From NCBI RefSeq assembly GCF_030291135.1, contig NZ_CP127409.1, positions 682,001 through 746,000 on the forward strand: DNA of 64,000 nucleotides. Direction: 5' to 3'. Positions within the stretch are counted from its first letter, which is position 1, and every line of letters begins with the position of its first letter. Of this stretch, positions 47,068 to 57,722 are shown in pieces. The notes under the pieces were generated by a model, which worked only from the letters and a program-made list of their open reading frames with translations, searched no databases and was not told where the DNA came from. This stretch comes from Rhodanobacter thiooxydans. Its GTDB lineage: Bacteria > Pseudomonadota > Gammaproteobacteria > Xanthomonadales > Rhodanobacteraceae. Position numbers and translations under genes: made by a program.

Positions 47068-50000
47068 ATGATCGCACTCGACGGGCAGAACGCCCTCTCG
47101 CCGTTCCGCCTCGAACGCCTCAATGCCCGCCTGGATGCCCTGCATCGCGGCGTGCGCGTGCAGGCGTCGTGGTTCGTCTATTTCGTCGACGCCGGCACGG
47201 TGCCGGAAGGCGAGCTGCGCGAGCGCCTGCTGGCCGTGCTGGAAGCGAAGGATGCGCTGCCCGAGTCGGCCACGCTGTGGGTGGTGCCGCGGCTGGGCAC
47301 GATCTCGCCGTGGTCGAGCAAGGCCACCGACATCCTGCATGGCGCCGGTTTCGACGTGCGCCGGGTGGAGCGCGGCCTGGCCTGGCAGGTCGCCGGCCTG
47401 CCGCCGGCCGAGGCGCCGGACCATGCCGCGATCATGGCAGTGCTGCACGACGCGATGACGCAATCGGTGCTGACCCGCATCGACGACGCGCAAGGCCTGT
47501 TCCTGGCTGGCTCGCCCGGCGACCTGGTGCACGTGGCGCTGGGCGCCGAGCCGCAGGCCGCACTGGCTGCGGCGAACCTGCGGCTGGGCCTGGCGCTGGC
47601 TGACGACGAGATCGACTACCTGGTCGACCGCTACGCCGAGCTTGGCCGCGATCCCACCGACGCCGAGCTGTTCATGTTCGCCCAGGCGAACTCCGAGCAC
47701 TGCCGTCACAAGGTGTTCAACGCCAGCTGGGCGGTCGACGGCGCGGAACAGGACAAGACCCTGTTCGGCATGATCAAGCACACCCACCAGCGCTCACCCG
47801 CACATACGCTGTCCGCCTATTCGGACAACGCGGCAGTGATCGAGGGCAGCACCGGCCGGCGCTTCTTCGCCGATCCAGCCGATGGCGTGTGGCGCGCTCA
47901 CGAGGAACGCATCGACTACGCGATCAAGGTGGAAACGCACAACCACCCCACCGCGATCGCGCCCTGGCCCGGCGCGGCCACCGGCGCCGGCGGCGAGATC
48001 CGCGACGAGGGCGCCACCGGCCGTGGCGGCAAGCCGAAGGCCGGGCTCACCGGCTTCTCGGTGTCCGACCTGCGCATTCCCGGCCTGCCACGGCCGTGGG
48101 AAGTGGAGCGCCCGCTGCCGCCGCGCATGGCCAGCGCGTTCGAGATCATGCGCGACGGCCCGCTCGGCGCCGCCGCGTTCAACAACGAATTCGGCCGTGC
48201 CTGTCTGGGCGGCTATTTCCGCAGCTACGAGCACGAGAGCGCCGAACCCGGCCTGCGCCGCGGCTACGACAAGCCGATCATGCTGGCCGGCGGGCTGGCC
48301 AATCTGCGCCCCGGCCACGTGCTGAAACGCGCGGTGCAGCCGGGCAACAAGGTGATCGTGCTGGGCGGCCCGGCCATGCTGATCGGCCTGGGCGGCGGTG
48401 CGGCCTCGTCGGTCGCCGGCGGCGCGTCAAGCGCGGAGCTGGACTTCGCCTCGGTGCAGCGCGACAACGCCGAGATGGAGCGGCGCTGCCAGGAAGTGAT
48501 CGACGCCTGCTGGGCGCGCGGTGAAAACAACCCGATCGTCAGCGTGCACGACGTCGGCGCCGGCGGCCTGTCCAACGCGATTCCCGAGCTGCTCAACGAC
48601 GCCGGCGTCGGCGGCGTGATCGACCTGTCGAAGATTCCCTGCGACGACCCCTCGCTGTCGCCGATGCAGGTGTGGAGCAACGAATCGCAGGAACGCTACG
48701 TGCTGGCGATCGGTCCGGAGAATCTGGCTGAGTTCGAGGCGATGTGCATGCGCGAGCGCTGCCCGTATGCCGTCGTCGGCGACGCCACGGTCGAGCGCCA
48801 GCTGGTGCTGACCGACCCGCGCCGCGGGCTGACCGTGATCGACCTGCCGATGGACGTACTGTTCGGCAAGCCGCCGCGGATGCATCGCGACGCCACGCGG
48901 CACAAGGCGCGCGTCGACCTGGTGCCGGACCTCACCGGCATCGGCATGGACGAAGCGCTGCTGCGCGTGCTGCGCCTGCCCGGCGTGGGCAGCAAGAGTT
49001 TCCTGATCACCATCGGCGACCGCACCGTCGGCGGCCTGAATGCGCGCGACCCGATGGTCGGCCCGTGGCAGGTGCCGGTGGCCGACTGCGCGGTGACCAT
49101 CGCCGACTTCGACGGCTATGCCGGCGAGGCAATGGCGATGGCCGAGCGTGCGCCGGTGGCCCTGCTCTCCAGCGCCGACGCGGCGCGGCTGACGGTCGGC
49201 GAGGCGATCACCAACCTGGCTGCGGCGTCGATCGCCAGCCTCGGCGAAGTGCGCCTGTCGGCGAACTGGATGGCTGCGGTCAACCATCCGGGTGAGGACG
49301 CCGCGCTGTTCGATGCGGTCAAGGCGATCGGCATGGAATTGTGCCCCGAGCTGGAGATCTCCATCCCGGTCGGCAAGGACTCGCTGTCGATGCAGACCGT
49401 GTGGCAGGACGGCGGCACCGCGCAACGGACGGTGTCGCCGGTGTCGCTGGTGATCACCGGTTTTGCCCGCGTCGGCGACGTGCGTCGCACGCTCACCCCG
49501 CAGTTGCGGCTGGATCGCGGCGCCACCGAGTTGTGGCTGCTCGACCTGGGCGCGGGGCGCGACCGTCTCGGCGGCTCGGCGCTGACCCAGGTGTTCAACC
49601 GCGGCGGCGGCGTGCCGCCGAACCTGGACGACGCGAAGCGATTGCGCGCGCTGTTCGAGCTGATCCAGGAAGCGAACGCGAGCGGCCTGCTGCTGGCCTA
49701 CCACGACCGCTCCGACGGCGGCGTCATCACCACCTTGCTGGAGATGGCGTTTGCCGGCCACTGCGGCCTGGAAATCCATCTGGACGGCTGGGCTGAGGCG
49801 ACCCTGCGTGCGCTGTTCAACGAGGAACTCGGCGCGGTGGTGCAGGTGGCCGAGGCGAACCGCGAGGCGTTCGAGGCGCTGTTGATCAGGCACGGGTTGG
49901 CTGGCATCAGTCATCGCATCGGCCGGCCGAAGGAGAAGCTGGGGATCAAGCTGTTCCTCGGCGGCGAGACCTTGTTCAAGTGGCACTGGAGCACGCTGTT

Positions 50001-50931
50001 CAAGGCATGGAACGAGACCAGCCACGCGATGCAGCGCCTGCGCGACAACCCGCTCAGCGCCGATGCCGAATCCGAATGGCGACTCGACGATGCCGATCCG
50101 GGCATCACCCCGAAGCTCACCTTCGATCCGGCGCAGGACATCGCCGCGCCGTTCATCGGCAAGGGCGAACGCCCGCGCATCGCGGTCCTGCGCGAGCAGG
50201 GCGTCAACGGCCAAGTCGAGATGTCGGCCGCGTTCACCCGCGCCGGCTTCGACGCGGTGGACGTGCACATGTCCGATCTGGCCAGCGGGCGGATCAAGCT
50301 GGCGGACTTCCGCGGCTTCGCCGCCTGCGGTGGTTTTTCCTACGGCGACGTGCTCGGCGCCGGCCGCGGCTGGGCCACCTCGATCCTGTACAACGACAGG
50401 CTGCGCGCCGAGTTCACCGCGTTCTTCGCCGACCCGACGAAGTTCGCGCTGGGCGTATGCAACGGTTGCCAGATGCTGTCGCAGCTGAAGGAGATCATTC
50501 CCGGCGCGCAGCACTGGCCGAAGTTCCTGCGCAACGCGTCCGAACAGTACGAGGCGCGCCTGGCCACGCTGGAGATCCTCGACACGCCAAGCCTCTTCTT
50601 CAAGGGCATGGCCGGTTCGCGGATTCCGGTGGCGGTGGCGCACGGCGAGGGCCGGGTCAGTTTCCCGCACGCCTGCAGCCCGTCGAAGTCGAACGGCGCG
50701 GTGCGCTTCGTCGACAACCGCGGCAAGCCGACCGAGAATTTCCCGCTCAACACCAACGGCTCGCCGGGCGGCCTGGCCGGCTTCACCGCCGCCGATGGCC
50801 GCGTGACGATCATGATGCCGCACCCCGAGCGCGTCTTCCGCAGCGTGCAGCTGAGCTGGCATCCGGAGCAGTGGGGCGAGGATTCACCGTGGATGCGCAT
50901 GTTCCGCAACGCCCGCGCGTGGTGCGGCTGA
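47068..50931 (+). CDS. purL: Phosphoribosylformylglycinamidine synthase PurL (large type)
   Basis: PurL converts FGAR to FGAM in purine synthesis using glutamine and ATP. At 1287 residues it is the single-chain gammaproteobacterial type. The order is an N-terminal PurS-like domain, a linker, two AIR-synthase-like halves ([20 protein letters not shown] near 290, [16 protein letters not shown] near 492, and [12 protein letters not shown] near 770), and a C-terminal glutaminase with nucleophile GVCNGCQML near 1131 and [10 protein letters not shown] near 1250. It stands alone with its own probable promoter. Confidence 0.98.
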   Translation: MIALDGQNALSPFRLERLNARLDALHRGVRVQASWFVYFVDAGTVPEGELRERLLAVLEAKDALPESATLWVVPRLGTISPWSSKATDILHGAGFDVRRVERGLAWQVAGLPPAEAPDHAAIMAVLHDAMTQSVLTRIDDAQGLFLAGSPGDLVHVALGAEPQAALAAANLRLGLALADDEIDYLVDRYAELGRDPTDAELFMFAQANSEHCRHKVFNASWAVDGAEQDKTLFGMIKHTHQRSPAHTLSAYSDNAAVIEGSTGRRFFADPADGVWRAHEERIDYAIKVETHNHPTAIAPWPGAATGAGGEIRDEGATGRGGKPKAGLTGFSVSDLRIPGLPRPWEVERPLPPRMASAFEIMRDGPLGAAAFNNEFGRACLGGYFRSYEHESAEPGLRRGYDKPIMLAGGLANLRPGHVLKRAVQPGNKVIVLGGPAMLIGLGGGAASSVAGGASSAELDFASVQRDNAEMERRCQEVIDACWARGENNPIVSVHDVGAGGLSNAIPELLNDAGVGGVIDLSKIPCDDPSLSPMQVWSNESQERYVLAIGPENLAEFEAMCMRERCPYAVVGDATVERQLVLTDPRRGLTVIDLPMDVLFGKPPRMHRDATRHKARVDLVPDLTGIGMDEALLRVLRLPGVGSKSFLITIGDRTVGGLNARDPMVGPWQVPVADCAVTIADFDGYAGEAMAMAERAPVALLSSADAARLTVGEAITNLAAASIASLGEVRLSANWMAAVNHPGEDAALFDAVKAIGMELCPELEISIPVGKDSLSMQTVWQDGGTAQRTVSPVSLVITGFARVGDVRRTLTPQLRLDRGATELWLLDLGAGRDRLGGSALTQVFNRGGGVPPNLDDAKRLRALFELIQEANASGLLLAYHDRSDGGVITTLLEMAFAGHCGLEIHLDGWAEATLRALFNEELGAVVQVAEANREAFEALLIRHGLAGISHRIGRPKEKLGIKLFLGGETLFKWHWSTLFKAWNETSHAMQRLRDNPLSADAESEWRLDDADPGITPKLTFDPAQDIAAPFIGKGERPRIAVLREQGVNGQVEMSAAFTRAGFDAVDVHMSDLASGRIKLADFRGFAACGGFSYGDVLGAGRGWATSILYNDRLRAEFTAFFADPTKFALGVCNGCQMLSQLKEIIPGAQHWPKFLRNASEQYEARLATLEILDTPSLFFKGMAGSRIPVAVAHGEGRVSFPHACSPSKSNGAVRFVDNRGKPTENFPLNTNGSPGGLAGFTAADGRVTIMMPHPERVFRSVQLSWHPEQWGEDSPWMRMFRNARAWCG

Positions 50932-50960
50932 GCGCCCGCCAGGCAACGAGGCGCTGAGCG

Positions 50961-51707
50961 GTGGCCCGGCGCCGCAGGCCGGCGTGGCGTGGCGTGCTGG
51001 CGCGCGTGGCCTGGCTGGTCCTGCTGGCCTTGCTGCCGTGGTGGCTGGGTCTGCCGCTGCTGCTGGCGCTGGCGGCGGTGGTGACCTTGCTGCAGCACCG
51101 GCTGGCCGTCGAACATGTCGCGTTGATCCGGCGCGCCTTGCGCTGGGGTCTGCCGGGCGTGCTGTTCGCGCTGCAGCGGGCACTGGGTGGCGACGCGTTT
51201 GCCTGGGGCGCGGCCTTGCTGGGCGCGCTGGCCGGCTACACGCTGCTGGCTGGCCTGGAGGCCTGGCTCGATCGCGCGCTGCGCCGCGCGCCGGCGGCGG
51301 CGCCATTCGCCGAGTGGCCGGAACTGGCGATGGCGCCGATCGGTCCGCCCGCGGAGATCATCGAGCTGCAGCCGCCGACATGGCAGGTCGCCGCGGACGG
51401 TCTGGTCGATCCACTGGGCGGCCGCGTGGCCTACCGTGATGGCGCGTACCTTTTTGAAATCGGCGAACGCATCGACGGCGTCGGCGCGCAGGCCGCCTTC
51501 AGCCCGGGTGGGCGCTGGTTCGCCGCGCGCATGCACCATGACCGCGGCGTGCTGCTGTGGGATCGCCAGCACGAGCGGCAGCATCGCCTGCGCGGCTGGC
51601 AGCTGGGCGGCTGGTATCGCGAGCAGCCGTGGCTGCTTCGCCGCGACGATGACATGCCGCTGGCGTTGTCGGCCGTGCTTGGCGAAGACGATGTGGAAGA
51701 AACGTGA
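50961..51707 (+). CDS. Hypothetical membrane protein
   Basis: I do not recognise this 248-residue protein. It has an Arg-rich N-terminus (ARRRRPAW), about three hydrophobic segments between residues 12 and 100, and a soluble C-terminal part from about 115 with short strand-like units such as GGRVAYRDGAYLFEIGER and FSPGGRWFAARM that resemble single propeller blades. It starts at a GTG 29 bases after purL, and its stop overlaps the glycosyltransferase GTG start. Coupling to the glycosyltransferase hints at an envelope role, but that is only inference. Confidence 0.7.
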   Translation: MARRRRPAWRGVLARVAWLVLLALLPWWLGLPLLLALAAVVTLLQHRLAVEHVALIRRALRWGLPGVLFALQRALGGDAFAWGAALLGALAGYTLLAGLEAWLDRALRRAPAAAPFAEWPELAMAPIGPPAEIIELQPPTWQVAADGLVDPLGGRVAYRDGAYLFEIGERIDGVGAQAAFSPGGRWFAARMHHDRGVLLWDRQHERQHRLRGWQLGGWYREQPWLLRRDDDMPLALSAVLGEDDVEET

Positions 51708-52645
51708 AGTCGCGGACGGTTCTCCCTGCGCGCGTCTCCGCGCATACTTGCCCCGTGACTATCCCCGCTTCCCATCGCTCGCCGTTCGCGCTGGCGCTCA
51801 GCGTGATCGTGGTGTCCGCCGACAGCGGCCCGACGTTGCGTGAATGCGTGCGCAGCGTGCTGGCCAGCACGCTGCCGCTGGAGTTGATCCTGGTCGACAA
51901 CGATTCGCACGACGGCGTGCCCGAGGCGATCGAGCGCGCGCATGTGCACGACACGCGGCTGCAGGTGATCTACAACCACCGCAACCTCGGCTTCGGCCCG
52001 GCGGCGAACCTCGCCGCGAAGCAGGCACATGGCCAGGCGCTGCTGATCCTCAACCCCGATTGCCTGTTGCTGCAGGACGACCTGCAGCGCTTGCTGGACC
52101 TGCTGTCCGGCCGGCCCCGGGCCGGCCTGATCGGTGCGGTGGTGTGCGATGCCGACGGTCGCCCCGATCCGGCCTCGTGGCGGCGCGATCCACTGCTGCA
52201 GCGGGCGCTCAACAGCCTGTTCGGCCGCGCCGGCGAGAAGGTCAACATCGAGCGGGAGATTCCGGCCGAGACGATCGAGGCCGAGGCCGTCTCGGGTGCG
52301 TTGATGCTGATGCCGCGCGCGATGTTCCAGCGTCTGGGCGGTTTCGACGAGGACTACTTCCTGCATTGCGAGGACCTGGACCTGTGCCGCCGCGTGCGCG
52401 ACCTTGGCTACCAGGTGCTGCTGGCCGGCGATGTGCGCGTGCTGCACGGCAAGGGCAGCTCCAGCCGGCACCGCCCGGTGTTCGTCAGCCGGCACAAGCA
52501 CCGCGGCATGTGGCGCTGGTTCCGCAAGCACGACCCGGCCGCGCGCAACCCGCTGACCGCCGGCGTGGTGTGGCTGGGCATCTGGGGGCATTTCGTGCTG
52601 CAGATCCCGCGGCAGTTGCTGCGGCGGAAGGCGAGGAGCGAGTGA
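51704..52645 (+). CDS. Family 2 glycosyltransferase
   Basis: This 313-residue protein has a GT-A fold of the rhamnosyltransferase-like branch of GT2: ALSVIVVSADSGPTLRECV near residue 30, LVDNDSHDG near 64, NHRNLGFGPAANLAA near 90, the NPDCLLL metal-site region near 115, and GGFDEDYFLHCEDLDLCRR near 210 with the likely base. A C-terminal hydrophobic stretch (about 285-303) suggests membrane contact. Donor and acceptor are unknown; O-antigen or exopolysaccharide is likely. The first GTG (51704) overlaps the previous stop; a GTG at 51755 just before the fold is equally plausible. Confidence 0.88.
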   Translation: MKSRTVLPARVSAHTCPVTIPASHRSPFALALSVIVVSADSGPTLRECVRSVLASTLPLELILVDNDSHDGVPEAIERAHVHDTRLQVIYNHRNLGFGPAANLAAKQAHGQALLILNPDCLLLQDDLQRLLDLLSGRPRAGLIGAVVCDADGRPDPASWRRDPLLQRALNSLFGRAGEKVNIEREIPAETIEAEAVSGALMLMPRAMFQRLGGFDEDYFLHCEDLDLCRRVRDLGYQVLLAGDVRVLHGKGSSSRHRPVFVSRHKHRGMWRWFRKHDPAARNPLTAGVVWLGIWGHFVLQIPRQLLRRKARSE

Positions 52646-52736
52646 GGAGAAACGGGAAAATAGCGAAGGAAAAACCGCTACGTGGCGCCGCTGCCTTTCT
52701 CTCGCTCCTCACTCCTCTCCATTCACTTCCCGCCCC

Positions 52737-53630
52737 ATGAACGCACGCACCACCTCCCTCCTCGCCACCCTTGGCCTGCTGGCGATGACCGCCGTGTGGG
52801 GCTCCACCTTCGTGCTGATCAAGGATGTGATCGGGCGCATGCCGGTGGCGGATTTCCTGGCCGTGCGCTTCGTGATCGCCGCGATGGCCATGCTGGTGCT
52901 GTTCGCCCGGCCGGTATGGCGGCTCGGCCGCGGACAGGTTGCGCGCGGCCTGCTGCTGGGCACGATCTACGGCATCGGCCAGTTGCTGCAGACCTGGGGG
53001 CTGTCGCTGATCGCGCCCAGCGTCAGCGGTTTCGCCACCGGCATGTACGTGGTGTTCACGCCGATCCTGGCGTTGCTGCTGCTCGGCCAGCGCATGGCTG
53101 GCGTGGTGTGGCTGGCGGTGGCGCTATCCACCGCGGGGCTGGCGCTGTTGTCGCTCAACGGCGTCTCGGTGGATCTCGGCGTGTGGCTGACACTGGCCTC
53201 GGCGGCGCTGTACGCGCTGCACATCGTGCTGCTCGGCCAGTGGTCGCGGCAGGGCGAGGCGTTCGGCCTGTCGGCGGTGCAGATGGTGGCGATCGCCGCG
53301 GTCTGCCTGCTCGCCACCGCACCGCACGGGCCGATGCTGCCGCCCGATCGCGGCGCCTGGTTCGCCGTGCTGTACATGGCGCTGGTCGCCGGCGCCGGCG
53401 CGATGCTGATGCAGACTTGGGCGCAATCGCACCTGCCTGCCGCGCGTGCCGCCATCGTGATGACCACTGAACCGGTGTTCGCCGCCGCGTTCGCGGTGCT
53501 GCTGGGCAGCGACGTGATCAGCTGGCGCATGCTCGCCGGCGGCGGGCTGATCCTGGCGGCGATGTACCTGGTCGAGCTGATGCCGCGACGTGCGGCGCTA
53601 TCCGCCGAGGCGGCGCATCACGAGGTGTGA
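52737..53630 (+). CDS. EamA/DMT-family transporter
   Basis: This 297-residue permease has ten hydrophobic segments in two EamA repeats, with TAVWGSTFVLIKD in the first helix pair and LYALHIVLLGQWSR opening the second repeat. Family members export metabolites or amino acids; the substrate here cannot be read from sequence. The last 13 bases overlap the 3' end of the convergent DUF2127 gene. Upstream, a 10-bp inverted repeat (GAGTGAGGAG at 52640-52649 with CTCCTCACTC at 52705-52714) spans the gap to the glycosyltransferase. Confidence 0.9.
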   Translation: MNARTTSLLATLGLLAMTAVWGSTFVLIKDVIGRMPVADFLAVRFVIAAMAMLVLFARPVWRLGRGQVARGLLLGTIYGIGQLLQTWGLSLIAPSVSGFATGMYVVFTPILALLLLGQRMAGVVWLAVALSTAGLALLSLNGVSVDLGVWLTLASAALYALHIVLLGQWSRQGEAFGLSAVQMVAIAAVCLLATAPHGPMLPPDRGAWFAVLYMALVAGAGAMLMQTWAQSHLPAARAAIVMTTEPVFAAAFAVLLGSDVISWRMLAGGGLILAAMYLVELMPRRAALSAEAAHHEV

Positions 53631-54142
53631 GGCTTCGATGCATGTCGTGCCGCTCGCGTCTGCAGCGCCACGCGCACCAGGTACACCACGATTGCCACAT
53701 TGCCGACCAGGGTGGCCAGCTTGAGCCAGCCGAAGCGGTGCAGGGTCTCGTACAGTTCCAGCGGGATCAGCGAGCCGGTGGCGATCACGGTGAACCACTC
53801 GGCCCAGTACTTGCCCCGCCACAGGCCGACGCCCTCGATACCGAACAGCACGGCGTAGCCCAGCGCGACCACACCGACCGCCACGAACCGGCTGGGCCCG
53901 AAATCCTGCAGCAGACCGACCAGCTTCCAGCGCAGGCTGTTGCTGTCGGCCAGCGAGAGATGTTCCAGCCAGTGCACCAGTTGTTCGAAGTTCTGCTGGC
54001 GGTCGAGGTGAAAGGCCGCCATCGCCACCAGGACCAGGCAGACGGTCTTGACGATTTCGTAGATGGCGATGACCCGCAGGCCAGCATGGTGCTGGCCGGA
54101 CGCGACTGCCGCGGGGGCGCCGGTGGATTCGGGAATGGACAT
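53618..54142 (-). CDS. DUF2127 membrane protein
   Basis: This 174-residue protein has four hydrophobic segments and the DUF2127 pattern: GLRVIAIYEIVKTVCLVLVA near residue 20, YAVLFGIEGVGLWRGKYWAEW near 95, and LIPLELYETLHRFGWLKLA near 125 (given here by its parts LIPLELYE and GWLKLA). No function is established for the family. It is convergent with the DMT permease, sharing 13 bp at the 3' ends. The 299 bases upstream hold no gene and no clear promoter that I can see. Confidence 0.85.
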   Translation of the reverse strand: MSIPESTGAPAAVASGQHHAGLRVIAIYEIVKTVCLVLVAMAAFHLDRQQNFEQLVHWLEHLSLADSNSLRWKLVGLLQDFGPSRFVAVGVVALGYAVLFGIEGVGLWRGKYWAEWFTVIATGSLIPLELYETLHRFGWLKLATLVGNVAIVVYLVRVALQTRAARHASKPHTS

Positions 54143-54441
54143 CGGGTGGTGATTGGCTGAGCAGTCCGTATTGTCGCCGATCCGGGGCGGAACGGCCTGT
54201 GGGAGATGTCATGGCCGTACGGGGCAGCGGACGCCTGGCCCGCACTCGATGCGTTGCCGCCGTGCGGCAGTGAAAGCGGGAAGCCAGGGACGGCTGGCGT
54301 GAATTCACTATCCTCCATGCCGCTATCTCGCATCAAGCTGCCAGACTACGTGCATCGGGTGGGCGAGCCGGAGTCGCTCACGGGAGACCAGGAAGCGAGC
54401 CTGCGCCCGATGTGACCGTTTTCCCGTTCCGGAGGCCAGCC
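54143..54441. other. Intergenic region with no recognised content
   Basis: This 299-base gap lies between the divergent starts of the DUF2127 gene and a methyltransferase gene. I see no conserved small gene, strong hairpin or promoter in it, only the GGAGG ribosome site of the methyltransferase at its end. The two genes probably have their own promoters here. Confidence 0.5.
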
Positions 54442-55251
54442 ATGTCGCATCCCGTCGAGCATTCCCCTGCCGTCGCCACGGCCGCGGACGAAGCCATGCC
54501 GCACGGCCCGTCGGCCGTCGGCCTGCGTGACGCGAAACTCGGCGGCTGGTATCGCGAGGACAGCGGCGAGTTGTTCCGCGGCATGCCGATCGGTGCCGGT
54601 GACGTGGTGGTGGACGTCGGCTGCGGTGCCGGCGTCAACAGCGTGTTCTGCGCGCGCCACGGCGCCCACGTCTACGCCATCGACCGCGAGCCGCAGGTGA
54701 TCCGCGAGGTGCGCGCCCGGCTCAGCGTCGAAGGCCGCGGCACGCACGCCGCGCTGGTCAGTGACGCGAACCCGCTGCCGCTGGACGATGGCATGGCCAC
54801 GCGGGTGATCTGCACCGAGGTGTTGCAGCACGTGGATGATCCGCAACAAGTGCTGGCCGAGCTGGTGCGGATCGGTGCTTCCGGCGCCATCTACCTGCTC
54901 AGCGTACCCGGCGCGCTGCAGGAGGGGTTGCAGGAAAAGGTGTTGCCGCCGGAATACCGTGGGCAACCCGGTGGCGCGCTGCGGGTGATCGATCGCGATG
55001 AGCTGGCTCGGTGGGTCAGCGACGCCGGCCTGGTGGTGATGGAGCACACCCAGCACGGCTTCTTCTGGTCGATCTGGTGGGCGCTGTTCTGGGGTTGCCA
55101 GGTGGAGCTGTATGACCCCGCCCATCCGGTGCTCGATCACTGGACCGCCGCCTGGCAGACACTGCTGGACATGCCGCAGGGACAGCAGCTCAAGCGGCAG
55201 CTGGACGAGTTCATGCCGATCAGCCAGATCGTCGTGGCGCGCAAACCCTGA
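54442..55251 (+). CDS. SAM-dependent methyltransferase
   Basis: This 269-residue class I methyltransferase has motif I VVDVGCGAGVNSVFCAR near residue 54, an acidic motif II in YAIDRE near 77, a motif for SAM contact SDANPLPLDDG near 105, and CTEVLQHVDDP near 122, the UbiE/type 11 pattern. The C-terminal half has hydrophobic aromatic residues (GFFWSIWWALFWG near 207), suggesting membrane contact or a lipid substrate. I chose the ATG at 54442, preceded by GGAGG; the in-frame ATG at 54412 lacks this. The substrate is unknown. Confidence 0.85.
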   Translation: MSHPVEHSPAVATAADEAMPHGPSAVGLRDAKLGGWYREDSGELFRGMPIGAGDVVVDVGCGAGVNSVFCARHGAHVYAIDREPQVIREVRARLSVEGRGTHAALVSDANPLPLDDGMATRVICTEVLQHVDDPQQVLAELVRIGASGAIYLLSVPGALQEGLQEKVLPPEYRGQPGGALRVIDRDELARWVSDAGLVVMEHTQHGFFWSIWWALFWGCQVELYDPAHPVLDHWTAAWQTLLDMPQGQQLKRQLDEFMPISQIVVARKP

Positions 55252-55338
55252 GCGCGGCGCGGCGGCGAACCGTGGCCGCACTGGCAGATATTCCGGTGCG
55301 CTCACCCCTCCCGTGACAGCAGAGGGGCTTGCGAATGC

Positions 55339-55533
55339 TCAGCAGCAGCGTCCGCCGCCGCCCTTGTAACGCGCTTCCTGCCGCTCGCGGAAGAACTCCT
55401 TGTAGCTGGGCACCTCGCGTTCGGGATGGTGCTCGCGCAGGTGCTTCACGTAGACGTCGTAGTCGGGCACGCCGCAGCACAGGCGGGCGGTTTGCACCGC
55501 CCACTTGCGCACGGACTGGAAGTTCGCGTTCAT
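55339..55533 (-). CDS. ybdD: YbdD/YjiX family small protein
   Basis: This 64-residue protein matches the YbdD/YjiX family (DUF466): VRKWAVQTARLCCGVPDYD near residue 8, VKHLREHHPEREV, and EFFRERQEARYKGGGGRCC at the end. It always accompanies CstA-type transporters in enterics and is needed for pyruvate uptake by BtsT with YjiX. It starts ten bases after the cstA stop on the same strand, so the two are co-expressed. Confidence 0.93.
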   Translation of the reverse strand: MNANFQSVRKWAVQTARLCCGVPDYDVYVKHLREHHPEREVPSYKEFFRERQEARYKGGGGRCC

Positions 55534-55543
55534 CGCCTCGTCC

Positions 55544-57619
55544 TCAGCCAGCCACGCTACCCAGCGCCACGTACGGTTCCTCGTGCGCGGTCGGGTGGTT
55601 GGTCTGCCAGCCCCTGATCGCGGCGCGCAGGCAGAAGATCACCATCGCCACGACCAGCACCATGAACAGGCCGGTCATCACCATGTCGACGTAGTTGTTG
55701 GTGACGATCTGCTGCATCGCGGCCTGGGTCTTGGCCGGCGCCAGCAGCTTGCCCTGCTGCATCGCGGCCGCGTACTTGTTGGCGGCGGCGGTGAAGCTGA
55801 TCGGGCCGACCAGCTTTTCGTAGCCGGCGGTGAGCGTGCAGATGATCAGCCACAGCGCCGGGATGCCCGGCACCCACACGTAGCGCTCGCGCTTGAGTTT
55901 CACCACCACCACGGTAGCCAGCATCAGCGCGATCGCGGCCAGCATCTGGTTGGCGATACCGAACAGCGGCCACAGCGTGTTGATGCCGCCGAGCGGATCG
56001 ACCGCGCCCTGGTACAGGAAGTAGCCCCACAGCGCCACGCAGATCGCGGTGGCCAGCAGGTTGCCGGTCCACGATTCGGTTTCCTGCAGCGGCTTGTGGA
56101 TCAGGCCGGCGATCTCCTGGATCATGAAGCGACCCACGCGGGTGCCGGCATCGACCGTGGTCAGGATGAAAAGCGCTTCGAACAGGATCGCGTAGTGGTA
56201 CCAGAACGCCATCATGCCGCCGCCGGGCAGGATGTTGTGCAGCAGCTGGGCCATGCCCACGGCCAGCGTCGGCGCACCGCCGGCGCGGCTGAGGATGCTG
56301 CCCTCACCGATGTTTTTGGCGGTCTGGATCAATTCATCCGGGGTCACCACGAAGCCCCACTGGCTGATCGTGGTGGCCGCGTCCTGCACGGTGGTGCCGA
56401 TGATCGCGCCGGGCGCATTCATCGCGAAGTACACGCCCGGGTGCAGCGAGGCGGCGGCGACCAGCGCCATGATCGCCACGAACGCCTCCATCAGCATGCC
56501 GCCGTAGCCGACCAGGCGGGCCTGGCCTTCGTTGGCCAGCAGCTTCGGCGTGGTGCCCGAGGCGATGATCGAGTGCCAGCCGGAGACCGCGCCGCAGGCG
56601 ATGGTGATGAACAGGAACGGGAACAGGTTGCCGGCGAACACCGGGCCGGTGCCGTCGATGAATTTCGTCACCGCCGGCATCTGCAGCATCGGCGCGGACA
56701 GGAAGATCGCCAGCGCCAGCAGCGCGATGGTGCCGATCTTGAGGAAGGTGGACAGATAATCGCGCGGCGCCAGCAGCAGCCACACCGGCAGCACCGAGGC
56801 GCAGAAGCCGTAGCCGATCAGCCACCAGGCCAGCGCCTTGGCGTCGAAGTCGAACAGCGGCGCCAGCGTGGCCGATTCGGCCACGTAACGGCCGACCCAG
56901 ATCGAGGCCAGCAGCAGCACCAGGCCGATGATCGACACTTCCAGGATCCGGCCCGGGCGGAACCAGCGCATGTAACCGCCCATCAGGAACGCAATCGGGA
57001 TCGTGGCGGCCACGGTGAAGGTGCCCCACGGACTGTGCGTGAGCGCCTTGACCACCACCAGTGCCAGCACCGCCAGCACGATCATCATCAGTACCAGCAC
57101 GCCGATCATCGCCACGATGCCGGGCATCGGGCCCAGCTCCTCGCGCAGCATGTGGCCGAGCGAGCGCGCGTCGCGGCGCAATGACAGACCCAGGATCATG
57201 AAATCCTGCACCGCGCCGGCGAACACCACGCCGAACAGGATCCAGATCGTGCCGGGCAGGTAGCCCATCTGCGCGGCCAGCACCGGGCCGACCAGCGGGC
57301 CGGCACCGGCGATCGCGGCGAAGTGGTGGCCGAACACCACCCACTTGTCGGTGGGCACGTAGTCCAGGCCATCATTGCGCAGCACCGAGGGCGGCGCGCG
57401 GGTGGGATCGAGCCGCAGCACCGAGTGCTCGATGAACTTGCCGTAGAAGCGGTAGCCGATCACGAAGATGGCGATCGACGCGGCGACCAGCCAGATCGCG
57501 TTGATCGGCTCGCCCCGGCGCAGCGCCACCACGCCCAGGCAGAACGCGCCGACGATGGCGATGGCGACCCACAATATCTTGCTGGCCGGGCTGGGTTTGG
57601 GCATGACGGCGGCTTGCAT
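55544..57619 (-). CDS. cstA: Carbon starvation protein CstA (pyruvate/peptide transporter)
   Basis: CstA is a large inner membrane transporter induced in carbon starvation and shown to import pyruvate or peptides in enterics. The 691 residues match the usual size and contain about 16-18 hydrophobic segments. Family stretches are VFGHHFAAIAGAGPLVGPVL near residue 95, GAVQDFMILGLSLRRDARSL near 135, ACGAVSGWHSIIASGTTPK near 345, and FGIANQMLAAIALMLAT near 560. I chose the ATG at 57619, with AGGAGA upstream; an in-frame ATG at 57691 has no such site. It is followed by ybdD, its usual partner. Confidence 0.95.
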   Translation of the reverse strand: MQAAVMPKPSPASKILWVAIAIVGAFCLGVVALRRGEPINAIWLVAASIAIFVIGYRFYGKFIEHSVLRLDPTRAPPSVLRNDGLDYVPTDKWVVFGHHFAAIAGAGPLVGPVLAAQMGYLPGTIWILFGVVFAGAVQDFMILGLSLRRDARSLGHMLREELGPMPGIVAMIGVLVLMMIVLAVLALVVVKALTHSPWGTFTVAATIPIAFLMGGYMRWFRPGRILEVSIIGLVLLLASIWVGRYVAESATLAPLFDFDAKALAWWLIGYGFCASVLPVWLLLAPRDYLSTFLKIGTIALLALAIFLSAPMLQMPAVTKFIDGTGPVFAGNLFPFLFITIACGAVSGWHSIIASGTTPKLLANEGQARLVGYGGMLMEAFVAIMALVAAASLHPGVYFAMNAPGAIIGTTVQDAATTISQWGFVVTPDELIQTAKNIGEGSILSRAGGAPTLAVGMAQLLHNILPGGGMMAFWYHYAILFEALFILTTVDAGTRVGRFMIQEIAGLIHKPLQETESWTGNLLATAICVALWGYFLYQGAVDPLGGINTLWPLFGIANQMLAAIALMLATVVVVKLKRERYVWVPGIPALWLIICTLTAGYEKLVGPISFTAAANKYAAAMQQGKLLAPAKTQAAMQQIVTNNYVDMVMTGLFMVLVVAMVIFCLRAAIRGWQTNHPTAHEEPYVALGSVAG

Positions 57620-57722
57620 GGGCGGGTTCTCCTGGACAGTGCTGCAAGATTCATCCCGCCGGCCGCGATGGTCAATCCCGAAACCGGCCAATCGGCATTA
57701 GCCTTTGGTCGAATAGCGAGGT

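Noticed and set aside
52640-52714. 10-bp inverted repeat GAGTGAGGAG/CTCCTCACTC around the gap before the DMT permease gene
   Set aside because: The 55-base loop and the low-complexity purine/pyrimidine arms make it too weak to call an element from one copy.
55505-57184. Open frame of about 559 codons antisense to cstA
   Set aside because: It is low-complexity and antisense to a conserved transporter.
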